From Carettochelys insculpta (Eukaryota > Chordata > Testudines > Carettochelyidae), in the NCBI RefSeq assembly GCF_033958435.1, contig NC_134137.1, forward strand, positions 223,799,501 through 223,863,500: DNA of 64,000 nt. Reading direction: 5' to 3'. Under the pieces are notes generated by a model. It made no database searches. It had not been told where the DNA came from and saw only the letters and a program-made list of their open reading frames with translations. The position numbers were made by a program, and so were the translations under genes. Below, piece after piece: positions 1-11,641 of the stretch. Within the stretch, counting starts at the first letter, position 1. Each line of letters opens with the position of its first letter.

Positions 1-115
1 CATACCCAGCCATGCTATGCATTTTTAGGACTGATCCAAATCCCACCAAAGTCAATGGAAGTCTTCTCATTGATTCCAGTGGGCTTTAAATTGGGTCTGT
101 GATCCTTTGGGTTCG
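1..115. repeat. Old interspersed repeat fragment with internal inverted symmetry
   Basis: The first 115 bases contain CAAAGTCAATGGAAGTC followed closely by CATTGATTCCAGTGGGCTTT, a weak inverted repeat. The 'caatggaagt / ttcaatggga' pattern recurs in this window near 16460 and 43600 and is a style I associate with an old amniote interspersed repeat. The family is not identified and the left boundary is cut by the window edge. Confidence 0.35.
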
Positions 116-1764
116 TACATACATGAAAACTTCACCTAAAGCACTCAAGAAAATACTTAAAAGGGGTGCAGAAAGCCAGGCCAACTTCAAAGAAGAAAAG
201 AGAACATGATGAGTATTCCACTTGGAAGATCTCAGTGGCTAGAAAAGAAACAGACCCAACCAGTTAAAGGGAACAAACCTTGCCAGTTCAGCAGTTCACT
301 AGCCCTCCTATAGGCAGGGAACATCCATAGTACAGACAGAGGGAGTAACTTTTGGTTATGGGATTCTGTTTGTGGTTTTGAGGGCATGTATTATTAACAC
401 CCTACAGGGTTTTAATTAGAGCCGTGAGACTCATTCATTGTGAATAATTTATATGATTAATTTTGCCACTGTGTCTGTTCGCGAATTGTCCACAAGCAGT
501 TTGTAATGTTCCCAAATTTATTTGTCGTTTGCAATTACTTGCTGACTACTCTCTGTAAAGAATTCTTGGCCTGTAATTTGCCCATGAGCAGTCAGTCGTT
601 AGTATTCATATGCAAAAATTCGAGCTGCACTGGCTACATTTTGAGCAAACATATGCTGTAGATCCCATTGCACATTTCTGTTTTCTGAGTCACCTTTCGA
701 ATCGGGCTTCCACGGAGAATGTCCTTTTAGGAGTTCAAATTGGCTTCCTGCAAATAATCTCCAAGAATTACATGAAATTTAGGTTCCCAGGAACATTCCT
801 GCCATTCACTACAATACTTGCAGAAACAGAACACAATCAGGGTGTTGCATAGCTGGAGGACATAGTCTTCTCATTACTAACCCACAGTGTACTCATCTCT
901 GCTTAGGAGGTCTGTCTGGTCTATTTTCTTTACTTTTCTGGCCGAGGGCTAAGTTACCCAGAAGCCATGCACCTGTGCAAATAGCACTGCATACACAGTA
1001 GAGCTCATTTATTTGAATTCTTTATCAGCCTGTCTTAGAAGAAGGCTTCCTACGTACATGTTGCCAGCAGACCAGAGGCAGACAGGGAGGTGTGAACTGT
1101 GGGGTGATGAAGTCTTTCAGTCACAGCTGAACTTGGCAAAAGTGAGCAACCCCACTTGGGTCCAATTGTCTTGCTCAGCGAGACACTACTAGATTCAGGA
1201 AGCAGTGCCATTAAAAAAAAAAGGCTAAAAGTGCAGCAGAGCAAGCTCCATTGTGCTAGTAGCTGCACACTGAGGCAGCAGGAGAAACCTGCCCATTCTA
1301 AAGTGGACTGGGTTGTATTCTTGGGGCTCATGCTTCAACCCAACCCCAAACACTTCTGAACAGTAAAGAGAGAAGCTTTCCGTACAGCAATGATGAGGGA
1401 CCAGTGAGAGGAAAAAGAAAATACTCAGCTGTAACCAGCAGATGACCTCCCTTGTGTGGGTTTGAATTAGTTACATCCTGCAGAAATGTGTATCATCATC
1501 CTTTAGAACGCAAAGGCACATATATTGTAGCATCAGGCACAAACTGGAAGGCTCACACCGTTTAGCATCCTGGTGGGTTTGGGAGGCAAATGACCTGATT
1601 ATTAAAATTCTAGGGACGTTTCTTAGCTGATATTAACTTTTAATAGGCTTTGCAGGCATATACAGCAGTACTAAAACCACATATATCCAAGCTGGAAAAA
1701 CCTGTTTAGGAGCCTGTGACTAGGAGCATTTTCTAGTTGTCCACACAGGTTTTTACCTGTTGTG
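116..1764. other. No gene recognised; mostly unique AT-rich DNA
   Basis: All open frames here are under about 95 codons, lack recognisable domains and overlap each other on both strands. The stretch 395-625 is AT-rich, low in simple repeat, and holds TTTTAATTAG, GATTAATTTTG and ATATGCAAA (octamer-like) words. It is noted separately as a possible conserved noncoding element. The remainder shows no repeat family I can name. Confidence 0.5.
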
Positions 1765-1769
1765 AGCAC

Positions 1770-1884
1770 TCTTGCTCCCACCACTTTCCTTAAGAAATTA
1801 CTTCACAACATCATAGTTTTCAGTGTCAGGAAGTTCTTCCTGATAGTCAACCTACTTTTTCCTTTTCACAAAGCAAACCTCTTA
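1770..1884 (-). repeat. Possible CR1-like LINE 3' fragment
   Basis: The segment AGGAAGTTCTTCCTGATAGT followed by CAACCTAC resembles the CR1 tail wording (for example TAGGAACTTTTTCCTAATGT at 30856-30875) in the same minus orientation. It lies directly upstream of a second CR1-like tail. The match is short and diverged, so this is a weak call. Confidence 0.4.
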
Positions 1885-1924
1885 AGAACGGTCCTCCTGG
1901 GTCAGACCAAAGGTCCACCTAGCC

Positions 1925-2278
1925 CTGGGGTGAGCAAACTTTTTATATTGGGCCAGACTTTTCATCTTTGCAGTTAGTAGCTCCCACATCCCCCAACCTG
2001 TAATTGAAACCAACAGAAATGCCAGATATGTTCATATGGAAAATCAACAAACAAACCAACCAACCCCTTTTGGCATGTGTAAGACAATATGTATAACATA
2101 AAAAAACTTTATGAATCAGTTTATAAATATGAGTCCACATACATAAAACCAATCACATATTTCAACATTTTTAATGAGATGGATGAGCCTGAGGTCCAGC
2201 AGCCAATTCTGTTGTGCCTCCACTTTTGAAATTTCACGTCCCCTCTAGGAGGCCTACCTCCTTCTTTCAGCACACCTG
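1925..2278. mobile_element. hAT-type non-autonomous DNA transposon, 354 bp
   Basis: The element begins CTGGGGTGAGCAAACT and ends CAGCACACCTG. It is flanked by ACCTAGCC (1917-1924) and ATCTAGCC (2279-2286), an 8-bp target duplication with one mismatch, the usual length for hAT. Removing it joins the two halves of the surrounding CR1-like repeat (CTAGCC|AATATCC), which supports both boundaries. The GGGGTGRGCAAACT start resembles the element at 7560-8013. There is no transposase; the interior is AT-rich and decayed. Confidence 0.65.
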
Positions 2279-2355
2279 ATCTAGCCAATATCCTGTCTTC
2301 TGACAGTGGCCAATGTCAGATGCCCTAGAGGGAATTCACAGAACATGCAGTCATC

Positions 2356-3037
2356 GGCTACGTCTACACGTGCAGCCAACATCGAAATAGTCTGTTTCGA
2401 TGAATAACGTCTACACGTCCTCCAGGGCCAGCAACGTCGATGTTCAACTTCGACGTTGCTCAGCCCAACATCGAACTAGGCGCAGCAAGGGAACGTCTAC
2501 ACGTCAAAGTAGCACACATCAAAATAGGGATGCCAGGCACAGCTGCAGACAGGGTCACAGGGCGGACTCAACAGCAAGCCGCTCCCTTAAAGGGCCCCTC
2601 CCAGACACAGTTGCACTAAACAACACAAGATACACAGAGCTGACAACTGGTTGCAGCCCCTGTGCCTGCAGCATAGATCCCCAGCTGCCGCAGAAGCAGC
2701 CAGAAGCCCTGGGCTAAGGGCTGCTGCCCACGGTGACCATAGAGCCCCGCAGGGGCTGGAGAGAGAGCATCTCTCAACCCCCCAGCTGATGGCCGCCATG
2801 GAGGACCCAGCAATTTCGACGTTGCGGGACGCGGATCGTCTACACGGTCCCTACTTCGACGTTGAACATCGAAGTAGGGCGCTATTCCTATCTCCTCATG
2901 AGGTTAGCGACTTCGACGTCTCGCCGCCTAACGTCGAAGTTAACTTCGAAATAGCGCCCGACGCGTGTAGACGCGACGGGCGCTATTTCGAAGTTGGTGC
3001 CGCTACTTCGAAGTAGCGTGCACGTGTAGACGCAGCT
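2356..3037 (+). mobile_element. Family A TIR element, 682 bp, complete
   Basis: This starts GGCTACGTCTACACGTGCA and ends TGCACGTGTAGACGCAGCT, an inverted pair. It is flanked on both sides by ATC (2353-2355 and 3038-3040), a 3-bp target duplication. Near each end are short hairpins built on TTCGAA, TCGAAATA and AACGTCGAAGT words. A 121-codon open frame (2651-3016) runs through the right half, but it has no recognisable domain and is partly made from the hairpin repeats. Other copies lie at 23229-23924, 32096-33462 (with a nested copy at 32638-33319) and 59948-60629. A 3-bp duplication fits PIF/Harbinger or CMC-type elements, but the superfamily is not established. Confidence 0.85.
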
Positions 3038-3300
3038 ATCAAGTGATCCCACCTCTGTCACTCATTTCTAGTCTCTGACAAACAGAGGCCAGGGACAGCA
3101 TTCCTACCAGTCCTGGTTAATAAATATTGATGGAGTCCTCCATGAATTTATCTAGTTCTTATTTGAACCCTGATAAAGTCCAGGTCTTCACAACATCCTC
3201 TGGAAAGGAGTTCCACAGCCTAACTCTATGCTGCTTGCTCTTAGTTACAAACAAGTATCCCCTCTCTCCTGGGGGCCTGGAGCTAAGGTTTAATCAGGTA

Positions 3301-6300
3301 AGTGGAGAGAAATTTCATTGCCTTTAATGGGTTTCACATCAGCCTTATGGTGTTTATTTCTTTGGGGATGACCATTGAATAGTCTGTTAGCTATAGGATA
3401 CATTCTTATCTTCAAACCAATTTCTTGAGCCCTCTGGTCATTACTGTTACTCAAATCCATACTTTTGTCAAGTATTTCTACCTTGTTATGGTAATAAGGT
3501 ACCTGGAACATTTAATATTGCATGGAGAGGGAATACCTTATGGGTGTACATTAGCAGCTTATAGGGCTTTTTGGTGTATGCAGTATTAACAGCTAATAAG
3601 GTTTTGTAGCCATTCATTATTAACATACAATCGGAGCTGCATAGATGCATTATTAATAATCTCTTGGCTGGCAAGAGAATGGTGATATTTTCTTATGAGA
3701 AATGTAATTGTTAATATCAAACAGCGTTATTCCAAAGATTTAATTGTGTAATTGGGGTCAGCAATTGCTCAGTCCTTCCCAGAACAAGACGAACTCACAG
3801 GACACAAGATTTACTGTCCTGACAATAGGGAGCAAATTTTAATATTTCTGAAAAATTGAGACCTATTAATCCTGGCATATGTTACTCTCAAAAGCAAGGA
3901 AATGCTAAAACTTTGATCTAATTTTCTCTTTGAAGGAGTGCTGGTGGGGTGGGAGGAGAAAGCGTTAACTGTCTGCAGGCTGCTGCAGAGAACAGCATGG
4001 AGCATGAAGGCCATTCACCTCTGAGGTTACAGGCGTTCTAACACGGTACATAAAACAACTCCTGGGGAAAATGACTGTTCCATTCCAACTGCATTAGAGG
4101 CAAAGAGAAGAGGAGTGTGGTTTTCAAGACCACAGGCTGTCTGTCCTATTGCCATTTTTCCAGGGGTTAATGATTATATTTTCAAGTACTCTTCCTCAGG
4201 TTTAGGTTTGCAAAACAGGATTTCCATGCTCAGATCAGGCAAATATATGTACAAATGGGTAGTTAAGTGCACAGTTATCCGATGTGCATATGGAAATTAC
4301 AGTTTGTGCATACAAATGTGGGGGTTTGCCAGTGGAACCATTACATCAGATGCTGAACATGTGCCCAACTATTATTATTAGTATTTGCTTATAGTAGTGT
4401 TTATTATGTGCCAGATTTCTCACAGGTGTTTTCAAGAAAGTTACAGAATTTTAGAACAAAAGTCATGTTCAGTCTTAATTTGAATGTGTTTTAATGTATT
4501 CTACAAATAGTTGTGTAAGAAAATATAAGCCTTTACCAAAAAAATGTTTCTTTACTGCCCCCCGCAAAACTCACAAGCCTCATACTCAAGCTGGCAAATA
4601 TGCAGTCCTGCATCAGCAATGGTGTTAAGCTCCAATATATGGTGATCCCACATGGCTAGATGTGGGAGCTTTTTAGCTCATCTTTTCTGATGCAGAGATC
4701 CAGGTGTAATCACCACCCACCAAGACACACCAGAGTTAAACACTGAGCTGCCTTGTTGAAAACGTGAGAAGATGTGAGTTCCTCAGGCACCACTCTGCCA
4801 GTTCTGTCTGGAGATGCCACTCCTCTGTTTCTCACACAAGAAACTCTGCAACATCCTGTCCCTCTGCACGGAACAACATCCCTGCTCTGCTCCATGGGAG
4901 CCCTGTTTCCTGGCCAGTGCCAAAAACCGGCTGCTGGGCCATACATCTGATTCAAGACTGAAACCCATGATTCTGACACAGCTGTCCCTGTGGTCTTGTC
5001 TCAAGCCAAGCCAGAGCACCAGCAAAGACAGGACCTTTCATCTTCCCCTCCTTTCCAGGAGACGTGAACTTTAGAGCCAGACTAGGGCCATTACTGGAGA
5101 AAGTGCAGGTAATTTCTTTTTCGCTCTTTTATTTGAAAACAACAGCCACAACAAACCTGCACCATGGGGATTAAATTTAAAAAACAAACAAACAACCCTT
5201 TGTGAATTCAGTGTGAAGCTGATGCGGTTACAAGCAGAGTCAGGGAATGCAGACGCTAAGGTTCTTGCAAGAACGTTATCAGTATAGGTAACATGTTCCA
5301 GGCCTGTCCTTATGGATAAATGTGTTAGTTAATACACTAGGGCAGGTGGTGGCTTTACTCCACTGCTCGCACTGGGGAAGGGGGTGCGTGCTGCAGCAGG
5401 AGTCCCTGGATGAGGTCTGGCAGACTTAGCCTGAATTCCAAATAAGGATACAGACTAGCCCAGCTCTGGCTCCAGTGAAAGTGTACAGCTTTCAAGTCCC
5501 ATAGTCCACCTCAGCTCCACTGACTGGCAAAGGGGTATGCTTCCACTTTCACTCCATCCTCCTTGCCCTCTTTGTGGCCGGGGTCCAAGGCGGGAGGGAA
5601 AGCCCCATAGACCTTCTTTCCCAAAGTGCACTGTCATGCAGGGCCATCTGTGTTGTGTGTTTGAAGACATCACTGGATGTATGCACACAACCAGGCATGC
5701 TCATGCTGTCTGTCTATAGCAGTACAGATCTATCTTTTTTGCAGGGGCTAAATGTGGAAAGGTCACATCAGACCTTATTCTAAGCCCCTTGCCAGGTGAA
5801 AACTCAGGTATAATCAATGGAAAAATGGACTCAGGTCCCAAGAGCCCTTTGAAGAGGCATGAGAGCTTCTCCAGGGAACCCATACTCATCAGGGTTTAAC
5901 CAGCATGGCCTACTTTTCAGAAAGCAAAAACCAGACAGATTGTCTGTCGTGTACTAATTCAGGATCTTACTGGCTTGCCCATGGGAAGATTTTCTGTAAC
6001 ATTTTATTCCTCTTCTACCCTCTCACTCTCTTTCTGCTTGTCCCCAACACATGCTCATCTCACCCTCCTTCCAGTCACTGGACAAGGTGCAAAATGTAAC
6101 AAAGTTCCAAGAAAACAAAATGGACAAATATGTCCTGCCTTTGATGAGAGACAAATGGGAGGCTGGCAACAGCAAGCTAGATAATAAATGGTATTAAATC
6201 ATTTCCTCCAAACCTCAAATATTTCCTCTCTGCCGTTAGTGTGTCTCCAGAAGGGAGAGAAACAAGGTTATGTGTCTGCCCCATAGCAGGATCAAAGCAC

Positions 6301-7551
6301 TGGAAAGATAATCATACTGCTGTCTCAAGACAGGACAAAGGTGGGAAGGAGAGGAATGAAAGATAGGCAGAGCAGAGAGAAACCCTGAAGTGCAGGAGAG
6401 GGAAAGGGGTGAAGAGACAGCTAGAGAGAGAAATGACTAGCCTCCGACTAAAGGCATTAAAGGCACAGGTTTTCAATCCACCTGGTCATGCAAGTCTCTT
6501 GTGGACTTGATAAGAAAATAAACCTGTCATGGACACAGATTGTATACTGAGGCAATGTGTGGGGAAAACACTTTGCTAAGCCTGCCAAGTGAAAGGTCTG
6601 CAAATAACCTGCAGGGGATTCTCCTACAGTCATTCCACAGTTCAGAACAGGAAGTAGGTGTGTGGGACTCTGCTGAACCCCAGCAAGATCCCTGTACTGC
6701 AGTGACTGTAATGAATGGGTTGCACCATCTGAAGGCTTAGGAATGGCAGAGCCAGATAGATCTATCAAGACTGTTTTCCACAAGGAGTACATGTTTTCCT
6801 CAGCACTCTTCAGACAAGTCTCCCCATTAGCCCCAGGCAGAATTTACATGTGTTCTTCTGATGGCCATTTTGATCCCATCACTGAACCGTTTTTTTCCTC
6901 TTCTTATTGTTGCTTGCTCTGATAATCATGGACCAGGTTTCTGGAATTACACATCCAATTGCAACCGCTGAAAAGCATTTTCATCCAGGACACCAATTAA
7001 CCTGGGACAAGCCTGGGTTCACTGTACCCTGGACACAGACAACCAGTAAAATTCTGACTTCACAAACCAGCATGATAACTAATCAATACTGTCACTCACT
7101 TTTCTTCAAATCCCTCCACCAGAAGTCAGGGTCTGCAGATATTCCCAGGCTACTGTTAGTCTGGGCCATTTTCTCTCTTCACACAATGCATCACCTGGCT
7201 CTCAAAAAGCCAGCATCTGAGGCATAAAAACCAATTCTCTTTGGAGCTGCCGTGGTTTGGTCATGGGATATTCAAACCTTGAATTCAATTTCCCTGGGAG
7301 CTATTAGAGCTATCAGAGTTGGGAGAGAGAAGTGGGGAAGGAGAAGTAGTTTTCTGGCTGTTGGGGACTTTCTAGAGCAGCCGTGAACATCCTGAAGAAA
7401 AGGGGAATTCTTCTCTATCCCCTTCCTCGAGGCAATCTTACAGGGAAATGCTGACTGCTCTGCACCACTCTGGGAACCTGAGTAACTTTAGGATTCCCAG
7501 GACGATGTGGATGCTCATATTCAACAATGGATAAGAAATTACTCAGTAAAA
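3301..7551. other. No gene recognised; unique and weathered sequence
   Basis: Open frames of up to about 110 codons occur on both strands, but none shows a family signature, paired splice sites or coding-like continuity. Around 3500-3770 is an AT-rich part with repeated TTATTAATAAT and AATAAGGT words. The rest, including 4700-5100 and 5450-7250, shows no repeat I can name. Confidence 0.5.
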
Positions 7552-7559
7552 CTTTAAAG

Positions 7560-8013
7560 CAGAGGGGGCAAACTACAGCCCACAGGCCAAACCCTGCCCT
7601 TTGCACTCTTCAGCCTGGCCCCCAAGCTCTCACCAGGGAGTGAGGTCAGCACAGCTCTACCCCTAGGAGCTAAGCCAGATCCAAAGCAGTGCACTGAGCA
7701 TGGGCAAATAGCCCCTGGCTTCTCCCATTCTGCCCCTCTCCCCACAGCCTCGGCTCTCCCAGTGCCTGCAGGGTGGGGAGGGTTGCATGGGGGGAGACCC
7801 TGGGGAGGGTGGTCAGGGGGTGGGAAGCAGGAGGGCTTAGATAGGGGCCCGAGGGTCCCAGGTTTTGGTCAGCAGGCAGAAAGGGGGTGCTGGATAGGGA
7901 GCAGGCACCAAGCCACACCTCGCCGCTCAGGGAGGTACAGCCTCCCCTACACGGCCCTCCATACAATTTCCTGACCCAATGTGTCTCTCAGGTCAAAATG
8001 TTTGCCCACTCCC
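7560..8013. mobile_element. hAT-type non-autonomous DNA transposon, 454 bp
   Basis: The element begins CAGAGGGGGCAAACTACAGC and ends with TTTGCCCACTCCCA, an imperfect inverted pair (GGGGGCAAACT against TGTTTGCCCAC). It is flanked by CTTTAAAG on both sides (7552-7559 and 8014-8021), an exact 8-bp target duplication. The interior is G-rich on the plus strand (7765-7880) and encodes no transposase. The GGGCAAACT terminus is typical of a hAT group I know as common in reptiles. Confidence 0.8.
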
Positions 8014-8021
8014 ACTTTAAA

Positions 8022-8755
8022 GGCAAAAAAGTGTAAAAGGTTCTATGTTTAGTGACATGAGGAACTCACTGCTGCCTTAAGGAACAAAATATGTTAATTT
8101 TTTTAAAGGATTAGAAACTTACAGTATATGAGAAAGATCAGCATCATCCATTACTCTAGTTAGGATAATTAAGACATGCACTGCTGGTTTTGGTGTTTCA
8201 GGCCACAGGCTGATTTCTGAGTTGAGTGTAAAATTACACCTACCCCCTACCCCACCGCTCAATATTCCATATTTCAGTGTGATGTGCGGGATTTCAACCT
8301 GCCACGCTCTGATTCATCTGTCTCTGGTCATTGCTGAGACAGGATGTGAGACTAGATAAACAATATAGGTGTATAACCTGTTCCCATTGGTTCCTGAGTT
8401 CCTAGGTCCTCTCATTAGTTACAAACACCACTTGCGCTGGGGAGTCCTCTGATTCCCCTGTATGTGAACTGGGTGAGAGGTGTAACAATGTTTCCCTTTA
8501 TCAATCTGAAGCCTGAGAATTGAGCAGGGCTAGAGGCTAATCTAACGCACAAGTCGTTAGACTGCACAGCAGACTTCTGAAGTTCAGTTAATGAAAGGGC
8601 ATTATATCTATGCTTTTTGTGAGCTTTTGATTCACCCCACAGTGAGCTATGAAGGGCAATTCTTGATATCCACAAGAATTGCTCCCTTGTAGTCTATTGT
8701 GGAAGCAACTCTAGTCAGGTAACTGTTGGGTTATTGCTCTAATTAGCAGAACTCC
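8022..8755. other. No gene recognised
   Basis: This stretch holds no open frame longer than about 90 codons and no repeat I can name. It ends at the ATT microsatellite. Confidence 0.45.
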
Positions 8756-8762
8756 ATTATTA

Positions 8763-8806
<44 letters not shown>
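8756..8806 (+). repeat. (ATT)n microsatellite
   Basis: About fifty bases consist almost entirely of TAT/ATT triplets, with one interruption near the start (ATTATTAATTATT). It likely grew from the A/T-rich border of the old repeat that follows. Confidence 0.95.
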
Positions 8807-8892
8807 ATACATGAGGGCCTAGAAGCCAAGCAACTAGAGGTCCACATTGTGCTAGGGCATGCAGCAATATGGATTAAGAGACAGCCCCTGTT
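8807..8892. repeat. Old LINE/SINE fragment next to the microsatellite
   Basis: The words CATGAGGGCCTAGAAGCC, CCACATTGTGCTAGGGCATG and GACAGCCCCTG follow the order of an old amniote repeat (a 'cattgtgctaggcgctgtac ... gacagtccctgccc' type sequence). The exact family is not resolved. Confidence 0.45.
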
Positions 8893-9359
8893 GGATTGCT
8901 CACACCAATAGTTGGATGACTAGGCGGAACTTCAACAGTGACACGGTCACAGATTACAGTTCCAGGATAATCTTAGAATGACACTTTCTGTTCTAGGGAC
9001 ATAAATGGCCCCTATTGCGTAGGATTTGAGAAGGGCTGGCAACTGATTCCACCAGGCTCTACACAATGTAGGGGGCGCGTGGCTCTGGGGCCCCCACCAG
9101 GAGTGGTGGGACTTTGGGCAGAGGGGGCAGGGCTAGGGGCAACCAACACTCACTGACTCCCTGACCATGCCACCCCTCTCCAACTCATCCATCAGTGCCT
9201 CCCAGACAGTGCTGCATGGGTCTCTGGCAACCAGTTAAAGGTCCAAGGCTCCAGCCACAGCAGATGAGGTAGTAGAAGCACCAGCCCTTTTAAATCACTG
9301 AGCCCTGAGGCAACTGTCCTCTTGCTCTCCCTCACCCCATCACAGACCTGGATCTGAGC

Positions 9360-9660
9360 ACCTTACAATTGCTAATGTGTTTATCTTCACAAGATTCCTC
9401 CCATAAGATAGGGACGTGGTATCATCCCCATCTTACAGACAGTGAGAGGAGACCCAGTGGCTCAGATCCTCCAAGGCATTTAGGCTCCTGAATTCCTTGG
9501 AAACAACTCAAAGTTAGGAGTCTACAAATATTTTTGGGGCTCTGGGCCAAAGTGACTTTCTCAAGGTCACACAGGCATTCTGGGGCACAGCGGGGAATTA
9601 AAGCAGGGCTTCCCAGGTCCCAGACCAGGGCCTTGGCCACTGAGCCTTGTTCCACCTCTG
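9360..9660 (-). repeat. MIR-like SINE
   Basis: The region reads ATCATCCCCATCTTACAGAC ... CAAGGTCACACAGGCATTCT ... CCACTGAGCC, the reverse complement order expected of a MIR/CORE-SINE (accession boundary word GGTCACACAG after CCCATTTTACAGA). A roughly 90-bp unrelated-looking section sits between the two recognisable halves. Confidence 0.6.
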
Positions 9661-10129
9661 ATCCAGCTTTTACAAAGATTAAAGTAAGTTTTCATTTGCA
9701 AAACATTTAAGTTCTTTTTCACTGTAGATTTCCCTGCCCAAGGGATCCAAACAGACCTCATCCTTCCAGTATATGTAGGTGCTTCTCTTAAGGGGCAAGC
9801 ACCAAGCCTCTCTGCTGTACCTACCTCACAACCTAGGGCAGAGGCTCAGTTTTCATATTCCTGTTCGGGTGCCTGGGCCATTTGTAGGCCTACTCTGGTA
9901 CTTCCCCTTTCTTCCCAGCTCTGGGGAAGTGAGAGATGGGAGAGAAGAAAAATAAACTCAGCAATAACCTCTTTAGTTGTTTTATAAGAAAACTGGACCC
10001 TATTAACCCAAAGCCAATTACAGAGGAGCTCGAACAAACCTAAGGGAATTGCTCCCTCTTTCATCCCCACCCACCAGAATGCTTTTATCTTTTCCTGCCT
10101 TTGAATCAGTCGAAAGCATGAGGATGCGT

Positions 10130-10550
10130 ACCACTCAATGCACGTGCACCTGTCTGAATGTGCATGTGAGGGTGTGTACCACAGGGTGTATGTGTGTCAG
10201 GATGCAATTGTCTGCCAGCACTGAGCACAGGTAGTGTCAGCTGCGTATGTGTTAGTGCATGTTAGATTCTGTGAGCATCTGTGTGGCTGCTGCTCATACA
10301 TTGTCATGGATTTCTGTTTAAATGTGCACAAGTGCGAAAGTATATGACATCAAAGGGTGCATGTGTGGATGTCACAGGTGAAGGGGTTGTGTGTGTGTGT
10401 GTGTGTGTGCACTAGAATGTGTACACACATGGGTGTGAGCACACCTGCCTTTCAGCCCAAAGATGGGATGTGTGTGACAGGTAGATGTGAGCGGGGTGCA
10501 GATGAGTATGTGACCATGTGAGAGTGTGTGCATGTGCTGGTGTTAATTCG
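10130..10550 (+). repeat. Imperfect TG-rich tract including pure (TG)n
   Basis: The plus strand carries many TGTGTG and GTGTGTG words spread over about 420 bases, with a pure TG run of roughly 22 bases at 10388-10409. This looks like a decayed dinucleotide array. Open frames on either strand are rich in C, H, T and V for that reason and are not genes. Confidence 0.8.
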
Positions 10551-11439
10551 TGACTCAGGGCTGCTTGGTAGCACGTGCTGCTTGAAAGGCCTGAAGGCCA
10601 AGGCGAGGCACTGGAATTCTCATTCTCCTCACAGCTCTGCAACACCCTCCTAGCTTCAGCAGTTAGGCAGAAGAAGCACATGTGTCAGGCAGTTTTTCTA
10701 TTCGTGGCCAAAGCTTTGTTTCACAGGTGCCTGAGGGCTTCAGAGGAAGGCTTTACAGGTCATCTGGTTCTCTCCTTCCCTCGCCCCGGCTCAGCCTTCC
10801 TGGGCCTGCAGATATGTCATTGACACACCCAGAAATAAAGGGGCAGGGCGTTGGCTGGCTGAACGCAGCTGGCCAGGAGACACAACAGGAACAGGCAGAG
10901 TCCCCCCTCCACGGAGGAGAGAGCAGAGGGGGTCAATGCAGGCCAAAGGCATAGCAGAGCATGCTGACATCTTTCAGACTAGGCAACAAGACAGAAAAGC
11001 TTTTCCCTTTGACTGGAGAGGACTTCTCCCCACGCACAATGCCCTTTGAAGCAGATTTACCTAGGGAGCCCAAGATTTGTCTCTGCCACTCATTAGCCAA
11101 AGCATTCCTGTGTACCCAACTACACAAAACTCTTCTCACTGCGCCTTTCATCAAAGAGCTCAGTTGTGACCACTGGCTTCCTTTTCCACATGTCTCTCTC
11201 AATTAGGCTGCTTTGCACTCCCTTGTACTGTGTATTGTGATGGTTACTGAGAGCTAGCTCCAGGAGGAAGCCTCCCTTGTTTCTTCTCTGCTGTATTGCT
11301 AATAAGAAAGTGCAGGCAAAGGAAAAGTCACAGGGGAAGGTCAACCATTAGCACAGAACACATCATTTCTCTGCACACTTCAGCCTCATCCAGAATGATT
11401 AAACACCCCTTCTACAAACCTCTTCCCCGCGAACATTCT

Positions 11440-11641
11440 TACACACAGTCTCACACACTTTCTCTCTTTGACACACCATCTCACTCTTCCACTTTCTTTC
11501 TCCCGTAACACTGCAACACTACTCATCTCTCACACTCACATTCACACACACACCCCACCCCTTAACTCACAACCCTTCTTTAGTAGGCAAATGCTATTTT
11601 GCTATGGCTATGGCAAGAAGTCCACTTTTTTTTTTTTTTTT
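11440..11641 (+). repeat. CA/CT-rich simple sequence and T16 run
   Basis: Repeated TCACAC, TCTCAC and CACACACACAC words occupy 11440-11560. A run of sixteen T lies at 11626-11641. This is low-complexity sequence with no coding signature. Confidence 0.8.

Larger units (their letters stand above)
1886..3300 (-). repeat. CR1-like LINE 3' region, split by two younger insertions
   Basis: Three pieces (1886-1924, 2279-2352 and 3038-3300) read through as one repeat: CTGGGTCAGACCAAAGGTCC..., ...ATCCTGTCTTCTGACAGTGG..., then ...CTGACAAACAGAGGCCAGGG and TCCACAGCCTAACTCTATGC. I recognise this order as a CR1/L3-type LINE tail common in reptile genomes, in minus orientation. It is interrupted by a hAT element (1925-2278) and by a 682-bp TIR element (2356-3037), each flanked by target duplications, so it must be older than both. 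Subfamily is not assigned. Confidence 0.6.

Noticed and set aside
2400..2717. 105-codon frame in the left half of family A copies
   Set aside because: It begins in the terminal hairpin region, has no domain, and overlaps opposite-strand frames. It is shared between copies only because the copies are young.
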